From positions 21,712,488-21,776,487 of the forward strand of contig CM046882.1 of assembly GCA_025667525.1 (NCBI GenBank): a DNA stretch of 64,000 nt. Reading direction: 5' to 3'. The notes beneath the pieces were generated by a model, which saw only the letters and a program-made list of their open reading frames with translations, had not been told where the DNA came from and did no database searches. Made by a program: the position numbers and the translations under genes. The stretch comes from Glebionis coronaria (Eukaryota > Streptophyta > Magnoliopsida > Asterales > Asteraceae). Below are positions 25,101 through 37,138 of this stretch, piece by piece; within the stretch, counting starts at the first letter, position 1, and each line of letters opens with the position of its first letter.

Positions 25101-25341
25101 AATAATCTCATGGATTATCGTCAATTCATTGACCGTCTCAGCACTTTGGTCAGGTTCACAGAAAATGTTCAGATTAATGACTGAGCTCAGAGTCAGGCCA
25201 TTACTCGTCAGCATACAGTTTTTCAGAAGACGCGGGATAACTTCCCGGTTCCAACACAGTTAAATCACATAGTTGACTAAATAAAAAGTCAAAGGGTAAA
25301 ATAGTCATTTTACCAAGTAGGGAAAATTACCAGGTGTTACA
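22182..25341 (-). repeat. 5' LTR of the Tekay-like element
   Basis: Right copy of the LTR. It differs from the left copy by scattered single bases, a longer (AT)n run near 23236-23262 and a longer GA run near 24486-24500. The near-identity argues for a recent insertion relative to the surrounding sequence. Confidence 0.93.
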
Positions 25342-25734
25342 AAAGCATGAAGACGTGCACAAGTATGTGCAATGATAAGATGAAGTCGCCGTCGTGGCCA
25401 AGAAAAAAGTCTTACAAGATATAAGTAGATTTGGTTGAAAATGAAGACGGATTGAATGAAGAAGAATAGTAGTTTCAATAATATGAATGTTTTGACTTTA
25501 ATTATGAATCCTTATACTATTTTGTTTTTTGTATCTTTTGATTATGAATAAGTGTTTTCATCATGATTGGTTACATTTCATTTGAACAAGTGTTTAATCA
25601 TCAATTTTATGCTCTTAAAAAGCAGTTTTTCTTTAATTTTCTGAACAAATGTTTAATCATTGATTCATAAGGATTTTCGTTTTAACCATGAAATCAGCAG
25701 ATCTTTTGTTTTATCTGTCAATTTTTTTAGTATC

Positions 25735-26612
25735 ATATACGATAAAACATTATCATATATGATACTCATAAAAAATTACCTTTTTTAAATTTTGAACAAG
25801 TGTTTAATCATGAATCCAACAAACTCCCCGTTTTAATCATGAATTCAACAGACCTTTTGTTTAATCTTTCAAACGTTTTTTTGAGTATCATATATGATAC
25901 TACATTATCATATATGATAATGGAGTATCATATATGATAGAATTTAAGAGTTAAAGGTATTATCATATATGATATTTCATTATCATATATGATACTAAAA
26001 AAAGGAAAAACTTATGCTTCAGGAATATGATAAAAACTTTAGCAAAATAATCATATTATCTAAAACTTACATCGACATATGTTCTGACATTTTCATACTA
26101 AACAAAAAAATATAATGATTTAGTAGTATTAAAAATTTAAAGCATTACATTACAATACAAAAACTACTGATAAATAATCTATTCAAATGCTTAAAATAAT
26201 GGATATTGATCTCAACCATCAACATTTTGGTTGCAAACTTGGCGCTCTTCTTTTTCATTTTCATGCACATGATCTTGTTATTTCAGTCGAGAATCTGATG
26301 TTCCACTTGTTGGCTTTGAGATGATTGAGTTCTTCAAAATACATTGAAAATAGATTTCACTACACAAATAAAAAGATTTGGTTTTAGTTTCATCCAGATT
26401 ATCATATATGATATACTACAGAAGTTGAGTTTTAACCAGATTATCATATATGATAATGTACACACAACTAACTTTTACTTACTCACCAGGAGATCACAGA
26501 CCCGTTTGTATTTGTTTTCAAACACATTATCATATTATCATATATGATACCTTCATAAATCATATATGATATATTTATCATATATGATATATGGAGGTAT
26601 CATATATGATAT
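25735..26612. repeat. Right array of the palindrome TATCATATATGATA
   Basis: Clusters at about 25735-25765, 25890-26000, 26398-26455 and 26525-26612 repeat the same 14-base palindrome seen in the left arm, joined by short spacers. The intervening DNA is AT-rich without coding signal. Confidence 0.8.
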
Positions 26613-26869
26613 ATCTGTTCAAATCTCCTAACAAACTTATTCACATAACTTACCTTATGCTTATCTTACAACTTTAACAAACTTTATTATAAGCTTATTC
26701 ACATAACGATATTCTAATATATATGCTTATTCATATCTCCAGGAGATAATAGATCGAGAATGGTTCGGATTTATGATTTTAGATCGAGATGATGGATCGA
26801 AGATGGCATATTAATAGTGTGTGTGTTTTTTTATATCTGATAGATCTGAGAAGAGAAAGACGGGGGTGG

Positions 26870-26957
26870 GTGGAATTTGGGAGGTAGGTGGATGGGTTGA
26901 AATGACTAAAATGCCCTTCTGCCCTTTTTTAATTAAAAAGAGGAGTTGATCAAGGCC
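26870..26957 (-). repeat. Inner part of the right terminal inverted repeat
   Basis: Read on the minus strand it gives GGGCATTTTAGTCATTTCA, matching the TTTTGGTCATTTCA phrase of the left end near 12880. It stops at 26957 where Athila-B is inserted. The outer part continues at 60666. Confidence 0.55.
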
Positions 26958-28704
26958 TGAAAGTGGATTTTGCTAGTTAAAAGTTCGTTTCGTCTCAATT
27001 CGAATTGAAAAAGGTTAAAAGTGTGACTCGGTCGTCTTTTGGTGAAAAGAAAGAATAGTCGTTGGTTATCTATTTTTAAATGAAAATGGCATTGAGTAAT
27101 TAATTAAAATAAAATAAAAATAAAAATAAAAGCTTAAGAAGATTTAAACTAAAAGTAAAGACTTTAAAAGTATAAATACGAAAGATTAAAACTCGACAAA
27201 AAGTGAAATTTTCAAACTTAAAAATAAAACTTTAAAATTAAACTACGACAAAACAAGCTTAAAAAGAACACTAAGTAAAATGGACGGGAAAAGTTAAATT
27301 TGAAATAAAAATAAAAACAGGAAATAAAACAAGATCTAAGGTCAGATCGCAGTCACGATCGCAACAAACGATCGTAGTCTGGATCGTACCCTGGATCGCA
27401 GTCAAGCGATCGCACTCTAGATCTAAGTCTAGATCGCAGCCAGCGATCGAAGTTTTGTATCGTACTCCACCACGATCGCAACAAGTGGATCGCAGTGGAC
27501 GATCGTGACCAAGTGATCGAACCCACGGATCGCAACCAAGAGATCACAGTCACAGATCACAACAGGGCGATCGTGACATAGATCGTGATGGACGATCGTA
27601 GTCTGATCTTAGTCTTTGATCGCAGTAATGGATCGCAAGTAGAAACCCTAGGGTTTATGCGATCACACTTACTCGATCGGAACAAGCAGTAACCCTTAAG
27701 AAAGTTACGATGGAATACAATAAGCAAATAAGCCGAACCAAATAAGCACTTTAACAATAAGCAATTACCAAAAAACTTAATTAAAACAATAATAAGAAGA
27801 ACTAAATAAGCACAAATTTAAAAACTTTCAAAACACTAAATAAAAAAAATTTATAAAATAAACTAAAAAAGATTAAACTTTTGAAAACTCTTAAAAGAAA
27901 ATAAGCTAAACAAGAAATAAGCTAAAAACACAATAAGGAAAGAACATCAATTGCATGAAAATGATAAGAACAATAGAAAAATAAGAACTTTTATCAAATA
28001 AACATCAAGATTAAACAATCTTCAAGATTAATCACACAAAACAAGATATTTAAAAACAAGAAAGGAAGAATGAGATGATTATGAAAAGCTTGATTAAAGA
28101 TTAAGATTCAATACACAAAATTAAAGACTTACTTAGAATGATAAATGACAAGTATTAAAATGACAATTAAGAAAAGTGCATGAAATAAAATGGAAAGACT
28201 AATTTCTCAAATTAGCTAACACCTCCTAATGTGTCATGAGGAGGGTATTTATAGGAGTGGAGTGTATGGTTGGTTGTAAGCTTCCTTCTTTCTTTCTTTC
28301 TTTCTCGTCTTTCGTCTTTGCTAATAAACTCGTCATTCTCGACTTTGTCTCGGGATTTGTCGATAAATAGAATGAACTCGTCTTCTAATTTCTTCATTAA
28401 TTAGATTTGGTTCTTCGACTTCGTTAAACTTCTGTTTTTAGACTTTTTCTTCGATAAATCTTCAGAATAGGCCTTGGACTTCCGTTCTTTTTGCACTCTT
28501 GATCTTTTGACTTCGTCTTTTGTCTTTTTCTTCGATAAAAGCCCGTGAAAGCCCGTGTTTTCTCCCTTTTACACATTTTTGGCCCTAAAACACAATAAAA
28601 CACAAACCACGCATAATTCCGACTTTTATGACATAAAATACACGTTTTGGTCTTGTTTTTATAATAATTAAGTGGTAAAAGGATAAGTGTTTTCACACTT
28701 ATTA
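26958..28704 (-). repeat. 3' LTR of Athila-B (1747 bp)
   Basis: Plus strand runs TGAAAGTGG...CACTTATTA; nearly identical to 58912-60660. A minus-strand TATA box CTATAAATACC lies around 28244-28254. A CTTT microsatellite lies at about 28288-28306. The GATCG-rich block lies at 27343-27660, downstream of the TATA box and therefore in the transcribed part of the LTR. Confidence 0.9.
27343..27660. repeat. GATCG-rich degenerate repeat block in the left Athila-B LTR
   Basis: Some thirty variants of GATCG(C/T)A with 3-8 base spacers, closed by a 31-base segment (27630-27660) containing the palindrome AAACCCTAGGGTTT. The same block, with base changes, lies in the right LTR at 59297-59614. A related block lies in the Copia-B leader. 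Confidence 0.85.
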
Positions 28705-29155
28705 AATCCCCTACACTTGACAATTGCAATGTCCTCATGCAATGCATTAATTACAAAGTAAGATTTACATTTTGAATCATAATTAACCCACTTTGACGTT
28801 TATTAAACATAAGACATCAAGGAAACTTAAAGAGATAGAAAATTAGAAAATATTTGAAGGAAGAAAACAAGTAAAGAGATCGAAGACTTACATTAGGGCT
28901 TTGGTTTGTCATGAATGTTTCTCATCCTCAAGTTTCACGTTCCCCAAACCAAGCTTAAAAACGAGATCATTGTTATTATAAGTTTGCAAACTAACACAAA
29001 TTCATGTGGCCCAATTATTCACTTAGACTCTCTTATTCCTAGGTGTATCTCTTATATTTTATTGTTGTCTTGAATGATCACAAGGATGCATTGTTGACTT
29101 ATTTCGATAGTTATTTAGGCTGAAAATAAAGTATGACGATTTAATCAATAGTTAG
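28705..29155 (-). other. Athila-B 3' end with polypurine tract
   Basis: On the minus strand AGTGTAGGGGATT runs directly into the 3' LTR and is the likely polypurine tract. The remaining 450 bases are non-coding and continue, past the Athila-A insertion, at 43291. Confidence 0.7.
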
Positions 29156-32100
29156 TGATGAGATGGCATTTATACATGATCTCATCGTTCTTTTCGGGCT
29201 TTAAATGCACTAAAATGTCATAAAATACCATATATATTCTTGTATTTGTTTACTTGTGTGTTTTAGGTATGGATATCGTGAAAAAGACAAAAGACCACAA
29301 GAAACAAGGAAAAACGGACACGAGAAACGAAGCCGTACAAAGAACCGGACCCTAGTTCATGATTTATCCAAGATTAACCCTTGAAGACTTGAAGATGTAC
29401 AATATTGATCCTCAAAATATGAAGAAATGACACTTAAAACCCTTGTATATTCATAATTACAAGTTTGGTCCCTTAAGTTTGTCAAGATTACAAAATGGTC
29501 CTTCAACTTTGAAGAAATGGCAAGTTTAGTCCCTCAACAATTATAAATTGTCAATTATGGTCCCTCATGAAGTCAAAGATCAAAGAAGACCCTTGAAGAT
29601 CAAGGAAATTACACTTCTAGTCCTTTAAAAATGGAGCTAATATCAAAAGGACTGAAGTTGTAAATAGCCTAAAGTTTAAAAAGCCCTAAAACCTTGTTTT
29701 GAAACTTTTTGTGGCCAATGTGTGAAATCAGAAACTTATTTTACCAAGGAAAATGGGTTTGCTTGAAAAAGAAACTTGTTATTCATTGTTTTCCAAAGAT
29801 TAAGGGCCAAATGTGTACAACTGAAACATTCAAACAAATATTTGCGCCAAACACTTACCTTTCCCCCAATTTCGGATCAAAAGGAGTTACTGTTTACCAT
29901 GAAGAACCCAGTAACTCCTCTCACTTAAACAAAGGGTAAATTGCAATTACCCATTCCTACACTTGATTCACACGCCCAGAAACATAACCCACTCACAAAA
30001 CCCTCAATCCCACTACCCAAGTGACCCCACACTCAACCTCATACACCAATGAAAATGAAACTTTCTCCCCAAGTAATATGACGTGTCAAGATTAACAGCT
30101 AAGAGTCATAGCTTAACTCCAAATCTAAAATGAACGTCCATGATGCATTTGGACAGCTCACCAACATCAAACGGTATCAAGCACTCAAGGGCATTCCTGG
30201 AAATTCATAGCTAGGGTTTTTATCATTTTAGAACCATCTGTTAGGCCTATATAAGGTGACCTTAACTTGTGAGAGTCCTTTGTCCCATATTTTGGCTATT
30301 ATCTTTGTAATTCCTTTTTATTTAAATAAAATATGAATTTCTTAAAATTTGTGAAATCTCTTTTGTGTTTTATAAAAGTTGGTGTTAGAATAGCTGAAAT
30401 CTGAGTTCCATTTGAAGTTATAGACCTTCCTTAATCCTGTGGTTAAGGCACGTCTATGTTTGATAGGTTTTCAAAGGTTCAAAAACCTTGAAATCCTTGT
30501 TTCTGTTTTAGCTATTATCTTGTACTAACCCTTAGCCAAAAGCCTTAAGCTCCTTCAAGCTTGTTGACACCAAGCCTGAGAAGAGATTTAAGCTATTGGG
30601 TGAGTTGTTTGTTCATTTTGAAGAATAATAATCATCAAAACCTTGTTCTACTTTAAACATCAGCAGGTTTTGATCCTCTTTGTGAAGAACCTTGGTCTTG
30701 TTCTAGTTGTTGAACAAGGTCCAAGGAGCATTGCTGGTCCTCCTAGGATGTTGTGGAGGACATGTATGGCCTCTTGTTTAAGTTTCCCCTAAAAATTTCA
30801 TGATATTGCCTGTTTTTGATTTTGGACTGTGATTTTGTGTTCTTGTGTTTAAGGTTGTGATTTTTTGTGTTTGAATCTGTTAGTAGTCATCTAGGAAGTG
30901 TGTTTTAATCATAAAATCAGTAGGTTATTAGTTGAAATCACAAGTTGCTTTGAAAAGTTGTGGATTAAGGTGTGTTTGGGATAACAACCTGTTTTGGATT
31001 TGTGTTATTTTGAGTTGGTGCTTTGTGTTAATTTGTGTTGGAACCTGTCTTATAAGTGCTAAGTGACATTTATCTGTAAGCTTTGTGCATATAAACACCT
31101 AGATCCTAAAATAGGCTATAAAATCTTCATTATTGGTTAAATTGGCTAAAATTTAGAGGACACCTAGATCTAACTAGGGTTAAAAAGTGTTAAATCTAAG
31201 TTAATACAACCAGGGAAGTAGGATTTGAGTGCTGAAATTGGATTTGTGGTCATCTATATCAGTAGAAGAGTTAGTGTTCATCAGTAACCTTCATATGCTT
31301 ATTTTTGCTTATAATCTTTGATTCAGTGATTGATTTAAGTTTGTTTATGCTTAATAATAGTTTATATAACTTGTGTATGCATCTGGTTGTTCTTGCTTAA
31401 ACTGCTTAAGTGTTCATAATAGCTTAATATCCATGTCTATGCTAGATCTGAGCATCTTTTGATTTTTCTGTGCTAATTGGTGATACTGAAGTGTGTTTTT
31501 GTGCTTGATTATGACTCCTTGTGATCAACTGATCACTTGGGTGCCCTTGTCTTCCAACAAAACATACATAATCTTTCTAAAATCAAAGGTCAAATAGTCA
31601 AGGCAGTGGGAACCAGTTCCTACTGAAAGTTCCCCCTGCTAGTGTTAATTGGACATCAACTTATCAATAAGCTATTCTAGCTTATTTAAACCAACAACAA
31701 CTTTGATTTTGTAATAGGTGCTCATTATTTGACCCATTTGTTCATACTGGAGCATTTGGTGGGTTGACTTTAGGGTTTGACTAGAAAACCAACTTAATTG
31801 ACTTTTTCATAAGTGCTTATTGGCTTATTCCAGCTTATTAGTTTTGCTTATTGGATTTTGGTTGATTATTTTGGCTTATTGAAGTCATTTGTAACCTTTT
31901 GCAAATTGAATCAAGTCCTGAGGTGCCCTAGAACTAAAACCCGACTATTTTGTCTTTTAGTGGATTTGTACTTGGCTTATTTCTGGCTTATTGAGTGTGC
32001 TTTTTCAAAATTTATTTTTACAGATCTCTTTAGTATCCCAAAATAAGGTTATGTGTCAAATTAGAGCTTATGGCATTGGCTTACTGCTTAATGGGCTTAT

Positions 32101-33060
32101 TGGCCCAATAAGAATAAGCTGTTTGTTCATTAAGGTGTGATAAGCTCAATTTGAGCTTTTGGGCCTTCAGAGTTTTGTGTTTAGAATTGAATTTTGAGTC
32201 AGATAGGGCTTTTCCAAGTCATTTGGGCTTATTTTGACTTTTTTGGGCTAAAAAGCCCATTAAGGTTGACTGATTTTGCTTTTGGCCCATTTGAGGGCCC
32301 AATAGGGGTAATTTGGTAATTTTGCTTTTATTTTCTGATTGTTTAGGTTAAAATAAACTAGTTTGCAAGTTTTTAGAATTTTTTAGAATTTTTGGATTTT
32401 TAATATTATTTTTCAAATTTGACATTTTTGCAATTTTTATATTTTTCTTAGCTTAAATACATTAAAATAGGATATTTGCAACTCTTAGATTAATTTTATC
32501 ATCTTTAGATTTTATAATTATTTTAAGTTTTAATAGTTTTTAAATCATTTTAAATAGTTTCTTAGTTTAAAAATTTATAAAAATAGTTTTTAATCTTTTT
32601 AGGTCATTTAGAGGTTTACCAATTGAAAAATCTTTATTTGGGCTTTTTGATAATTAATTTGATTTTTAGGGCTTTAATTAGCATTTAAAAATTAATATTT
32701 AATTAATTAAAAGGTTTGAAAAAGTTATGATCATTGGTAAACTCTTAGTTTATTAATTTTGATTTTTGGTGAATTTTTGGTAATTTTTAGAATTAATTTT
32801 TATTTTTTTGTACTTTTTACGATTTTACGTTTCGTCGTAGTAGTAATGAATTTCACGTCTTCGTCATCCTCTTTTCTCATCCCCTTCTATCCAATATTAA
32901 TCTCAAACCAATTACGAATTACTCACACACATATACCTCCTTGGGAAACGAACTTCATTAGGGTCATTTGTACACGGTTTTCCTAAACCGTCGTATTTAA
33001 TACTTTCCCTACTTTACGCTCTTTGTTTTCCTAAACAAGAGTGGTAAAACACTACAATCA
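29156..33060 (+). repeat. 5' LTR of Athila-A (3905 bp)
   Basis: Contains TATA box CTATATAAGG near 30247-30256 and AATAAA near 30327 downstream of it. The AT-rich last kilobase leads to a CTCTTT...AAACAAGAGTGG end. Short ORFs in it (near 29709, 31813, 32759) are duplicated in the other LTR and have no recognisable product. Confidence 0.93.
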
Positions 33061-33811
33061 TTTTGGCACCGCTGCCGGGGAGGTGTGTCGTGATTAATTT
33101 GTCTTGTTGTTTTTAATAATAACCATAAATAGTATTTGTATTAGTTGAACTCTACTAATACGTATTATCGGTTTTTTGGTTTTTCTTGTGAAATTATTAT
33201 TACTATATTGTATTAAGTATCACAATCAATACAAAATATCTCCAAAGTGTGAAAACACAACCTTAATTGGGATTTGATCTCCTAATTATTGTATTCGAAT
33301 CTCAAACAAAAAAAAGGCAAAAATAGATAAATACTTTCGTGAAGCTCGATTTTGAAAAATACAAACTAGAAGGTGGGTATAAGGCGGGTATTATAAAATA
33401 TACCCTAAGGAAAAAGGCTCTTAAGTGCTTCGCGCCGCCTCGTTTCCCCGCTTGCTTGTGAGTATTTTGAGATTGAAGGCTAATCGAGGGTTTTGCCGCC
33501 CAAAGTATTATTACGTATAATATTTGCTTGGTTTCTTTGTGATTAAACCCTCTTGAACAAATTGGTTTTCACCAAAGTTCTAAAGTCATTCGAAGGCGTT
33601 CACTCCACGTGATCGTTTTCATTCTTTTGAGGCTTCTTTATTCAAGAGTTTGATTCGAGGAGAGATTTGGTAGATTCTTGTCTACGAAGATACACCAAAA
33701 TCCAAAAAAAAAATTAAAAACAATCAAAAACACAAAAAAAAAAATAATTGAAAATTCACAAAACACCTAAAAAGAATCTTCTTTGCTCACCTCCCATTCT
33801 TCGTGAAGTTT
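33061..33811 (+). promoter_or_regulatory. Athila-A leader and primer-binding site
   Basis: The primer site TGGCACCGCTGCCGGGG starts three bases after the LTR. It is the long form typical of Athila/Tat elements. The 730-base leader is non-coding, with A-rich runs near 33705-33745 before the first ATG of the gag ORF. Confidence 0.85.
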
Positions 33812-36800
33812 ATGATCACTCGTAATCTAGCAAAACGAGCTCATAAACGTCTTCAAAAGCAAGCAAATCCAGAGACGTTGATTGAAGAACAAACTCCAAT
33901 TGTTGAACCTATTGTAGAACAAGAAGTCATCATGGCTAATCGTACTATGATGGAGTTGCTTCAAGCACCCACCGAGGGTTTTAGAGAGGCCATTGTGATT
34001 CCTGCTATCCTTGCGGAGAATTTCGAGACTAAGACGGGTTTAATGTCGATGTTGCAAGCTAATAAGTTTAGAGGTCATGAGAAAGACAACCCGCATTACC
34101 ATATAAGGAATTTTAATCGTCTCACCTCTACTAGCAAGTTTAAGGATGTTCCACATGACTCCATTAAGATGATGTTGTTTCCATACTCGTTAGATGGACC
34201 CGCTAAAATTTGGCTTGAGAAAGAACCGCCAAATTCGATTTTGACATGGGGTGATCTCGTTTCTATGTTTGTGAACAAATTTTTTCCACCATCTAAAACA
34301 ACACATTTGAAAAATGAGATTTCAAGATTTGTACAACGAAATAATGAAAGTTTTTCAATGGCATGGGAACAATTTAAAGAAATGTTACATGAATGTCCAC
34401 ACCATGATTTTTCGGAATTGCATCAAGTCGATACTTTTTATAATGGGCTTAATGATCATGAACGAGATTACTTGAATGCCGCCGCGGGTGGTAATTTTTT
34501 GTGCAAAACGACCGATGAAGCTTTAAAGATTATCGAGAATAGATCTAAGGTTTATAGCCCTCGTAACACACCGAGTGTTGCCAATATGGGTTCGTCATCG
34601 TCGTCATCGTCTCGTAGCATTAATGCCTTACATGATGAAGCTAATGAGGAAAATCGATTTTTCGATAGATTTGCTAATCTTATGACTCATTGGAAAGCAC
34701 AAGAAGCTTTGAATTCCGCTTCGGTTAAAGCGGTTGAAAAGAGTTGTTTGTCTTGTGGTGGAGCTCATGATCTTTCCGAGTGCATTACCGCCGGTGGTAA
34801 CACTTCGAGTGCTTACGTAGCTACGGGAACTTATAACCAAAACGGCCAAGGTTCCCGCCCAAATCAAGCTCCACCAAATCAAAATGCTAATAACTATCAA
34901 AACAACAATCAAGGTGGTAATTATCAAGGCAATTCACGTAACTACAACAAAGGGAATTATCAAAGTGGGAATGGACAAGTTACTAATCAAAACCAAAACC
35001 GTGATTTTCAAAACACTACACAAGGTTTTCAAAATGCTCACACTAAAAATCTTCAAGGAGAATTTTTGGATTATGCTAAAGCAAATGACGCTAAGTTTGA
35101 TAACATGCAACGTGAGATGATTAGCTTAAGATCCGAGTTGAAAAACAAGCTTAAAAACGAACTTGCTAATGAACTTAAAACTCATGCTAATAAAATGGAA
35201 GGAAATGTTCAACGTCTTCAACAAAACCAACAAAAGATGGAACAAGGACAACATGAGATTAAGCAAGAATTGTTAAAAGCGGATGCTAGGCAATCAAAAT
35301 TTGAAGACCGTATGGCAAAAATGTTTGAAGCAATCATGTGTAAACCCTCTTCCTCGGGTGGTCTTCCTAGTGATACCATTGCAAACCCGAAGGGAGAAAT
35401 GAAGGTTATTACTACACGAAGTGGTAAAACTTTCAAGGAACCAATCTCTCGTCCAAGTACTTCTACGGAGAAGGAAATCGAGAAAGAGCCCGCGGTGATG
35501 GTCGAAAAGGAGCATATTACAAGCCCACGAAGTACCGCTCATACCACACCTACGGTTGAACTAATACCAATCATGGAACCCGATATTCCAAGGCCGTTGC
35601 CTAATATCCAACCCACACCACCCTTACCTTACCCTTCGAGACGTGACAAGGAAAAGGCACAAGAACGAAATAATTATCAATTTGAGCTTTTTATGAAAAT
35701 GTTTCGTGACATACATTTTAACATAAGTTTTGCCGACGCTCTTATCATGATGCCTCGATTCGCCGCAAACTTTAAAAGTATGCTAAACAACAAAGAGAAG
35801 TTACAACAATCGTCTAGTTGTTCATCGGTTTTTCTTAGCCGCATACCACAAAAAGTCGGTGATCCCGGTAAATTTTTGATTCCGTGTGCAATTCAAGATA
35901 TGGAGGAATGCTACGCCTTGGCCGATCTTGGTGCTAGTATTAATTTAATGCCTCTTGAGATTTTCAAATCGCTTTCGCTTCCGGCTCTTACTCCTTCGAA
36001 CATGTCTATCGAGATGGCCGATCATTCTATGATTTTAGCATGTGGAGTAGCCGAGGACGTTTTCGTTAAAGTCGGAAAGTTTTACTATCCCGTTGACTTT
36101 ATCGTTGTAGACATTCCTATCGATCGAAAAGTTCCTCTCATTTTGGGTCGTTCATTTTTGGATACATCAAGAGCACTTATTGATGTTCATGCTCGAAAAA
36201 TCACCCTTCGTTTCAATGAGGAAGAACTTGTCATCAATGCAACACAAAACTCCAACCTTTCTCATGTCTATTCTATTGCAACTTTAAACCATGGTGATTC
36301 AACCAATATCGTTTGCAAAGAATTTTCACCAAGAGTTTTAGGAAATGTCGCCAAAAACAATTTACCATTTCCTCCGCCGGTGGAGGTTATGAGTGTAAAG
36401 CCTACAAAGAAGAAACCGTCAATACTTGAATCGAAAAATCCTTCGCCGCACCTCGAACATTCATTCTTGAAAAGTGTTGATAAGTCGCCGGTTTCTACGG
36501 AAGATATTTTAGATGACGAATATGTTGACCCCGATGTGGAGGTTTTCTTTGTCGATAAACGTTTTGAGAACTTACCACCACCAAAACAAAAACGGTTTTC
36601 AAATGTGAGAATTTTTAGTGTGACTAACATCGTCTTAGAAACACCAAATATTTTTGACATAATCAAAAAGGGTTTTCATAAGGAGAGTTTAAAAGGTAAA
36701 AAAGGAAAAGATTTTAAATGTGATTTAATTGATTTTTCTACAAATCTAACTCCGTCATCACCACGTGTTTTGAGTGCTACAAGCTCGTCTACTCCTTTTG

Positions 36801-37138
36801 ACGATGCTTTATGTGGTTTTAGTATGGGGGAATCCCCTTATGTTCCCTCATCCCTGTCCATCGAGGACGAGATATTCGATCCCGGAATCTATTATAAAGG
36901 GAAATCTCGGTCTTCCACCGATGCAATAAATGGAAACTACATCTATTTGCTTGGTGCGAGTCTACCTCGAGTAGCTCAAAAGTTTGTCTTACAAATTGTC
37001 CCACCCTTCTACTTCTCATCTCTTTTCTTCAAACTCTTTGAGTTTATGGCACGTGTGGAAGTGGCGTTGAATTGTTTATCCAATGAAAACGAAGACGCCA
37101 TCTTCGATCCCGGTATTTTGCACCATCAAAGGACTTAG
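33812..37138 (+). CDS. Athila-A gag-protease polyprotein (intact, about 1108 residues)
   Basis: Structural protein and protease of an Athila retrotransposon. The first ATG at 33812 gives MITRNLAKRAHKR. The retrotransposon gag domain spans about residues 85-250 (FPYSLDGPAKIWL, WGDLVSMFVNKFFPPSKT, SFSMAWEQFKEMLHECPHH). A zinc knuckle CLSCGGAHDLSEC lies near residue 314, a Gln/Asn-rich linker at 340-410, a Lys/Gln-rich coiled coil at about 430-510, and a Pro-rich linker. The aspartic protease near 708 is DLGASINLMPLEIF, with Leu in the middle position as usual for Athila; LILGRSFLDT follows. The C-terminal 280 residues are unassigned and hold two copies of IFDPGI. The ORF ends before any RT domain. 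No stop or frameshift is present. Confidence 0.9.
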   Translation: MITRNLAKRAHKRLQKQANPETLIEEQTPIVEPIVEQEVIMANRTMMELLQAPTEGFREAIVIPAILAENFETKTGLMSMLQANKFRGHEKDNPHYHIRNFNRLTSTSKFKDVPHDSIKMMLFPYSLDGPAKIWLEKEPPNSILTWGDLVSMFVNKFFPPSKTTHLKNEISRFVQRNNESFSMAWEQFKEMLHECPHHDFSELHQVDTFYNGLNDHERDYLNAAAGGNFLCKTTDEALKIIENRSKVYSPRNTPSVANMGSSSSSSSRSINALHDEANEENRFFDRFANLMTHWKAQEALNSASVKAVEKSCLSCGGAHDLSECITAGGNTSSAYVATGTYNQNGQGSRPNQAPPNQNANNYQNNNQGGNYQGNSRNYNKGNYQSGNGQVTNQNQNRDFQNTTQGFQNAHTKNLQGEFLDYAKANDAKFDNMQREMISLRSELKNKLKNELANELKTHANKMEGNVQRLQQNQQKMEQGQHEIKQELLKADARQSKFEDRMAKMFEAIMCKPSSSGGLPSDTIANPKGEMKVITTRSGKTFKEPISRPSTSTEKEIEKEPAVMVEKEHITSPRSTAHTTPTVELIPIMEPDIPRPLPNIQPTPPLPYPSRRDKEKAQERNNYQFELFMKMFRDIHFNISFADALIMMPRFAANFKSMLNNKEKLQQSSSCSSVFLSRIPQKVGDPGKFLIPCAIQDMEECYALADLGASINLMPLEIFKSLSLPALTPSNMSIEMADHSMILACGVAEDVFVKVGKFYYPVDFIVVDIPIDRKVPLILGRSFLDTSRALIDVHARKITLRFNEEELVINATQNSNLSHVYSIATLNHGDSTNIVCKEFSPRVLGNVAKNNLPFPPPVEVMSVKPTKKKPSILESKNPSPHLEHSFLKSVDKSPVSTEDILDDEYVDPDVEVFFVDKRFENLPPPKQKRFSNVRIFSVTNIVLETPNIFDIIKKGFHKESLKGKKGKDFKCDLIDFSTNLTPSSPRVLSATSSSTPFDDALCGFSMGESPYVPSSLSIEDEIFDPGIYYKGKSRSSTDAINGNYIYLLGASLPRVAQKFVLQIVPPFYFSSLFFKLFEFMARVEVALNCLSNENEDAIFDPGILHHQRT

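Larger units (their letters stand above)
13965..25341 (-). mobile_element. Ty3/Gypsy chromovirus, Tekay-like, full length (11.4 kb)
   Basis: The LTRs at 13965-17113 and 22182-25341 are nearly identical over more than 3.1 kb and bounded TGTAACACC...GGTGTTACA. The inner edge of the right copy has TC for TG. A perfect 5-bp target duplication AAAGC flanks the element (13960-13964 and 25342-25346). Protein order gag, protease, RT, RNase H, integrase and chromodomain on the minus strand places it in the chromovirus branch. LTR length and the C-terminal chromodomain suggest Tekay/Del. The polyprotein has six in-frame stops, so this copy cannot make its own proteins. Confidence 0.95.
13909..25424 (+). 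pseudogene. Possible terminal exon of the inverted-repeat element, split by the Tekay insertion
   Basis: AAATGCAG at 13901-13908 looks like a splice acceptor. From there one frame stays open to the insertion point at 13964. It then resumes at 25347 and reaches TAA at 25422-25424, with one copy of the target duplication counted. The ~43-codon stretch has four Cys and a basic end. I do not recognise it; it could be chance. Confidence 0.25.

Noticed and set aside
27343..27660. Regular GATCG repeats resembling a CRISPR-like array
   Set aside because: Units are short, degenerate and unevenly spaced, the block lies inside a plant LTR, and no cas-like gene is present.
29709..32986. Small ORFs in the Athila-A LTRs, repeated at 39939-43211
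   Set aside because: Duplicated with the LTRs, low-complexity or hydrophobic readings of AT-rich DNA with no homology I recognise.
34628..36666. Minus-strand ORFs opposite the Athila-A gag-protease
   Set aside because: Shadows of the long plus-strand frame, with no domain of their own.
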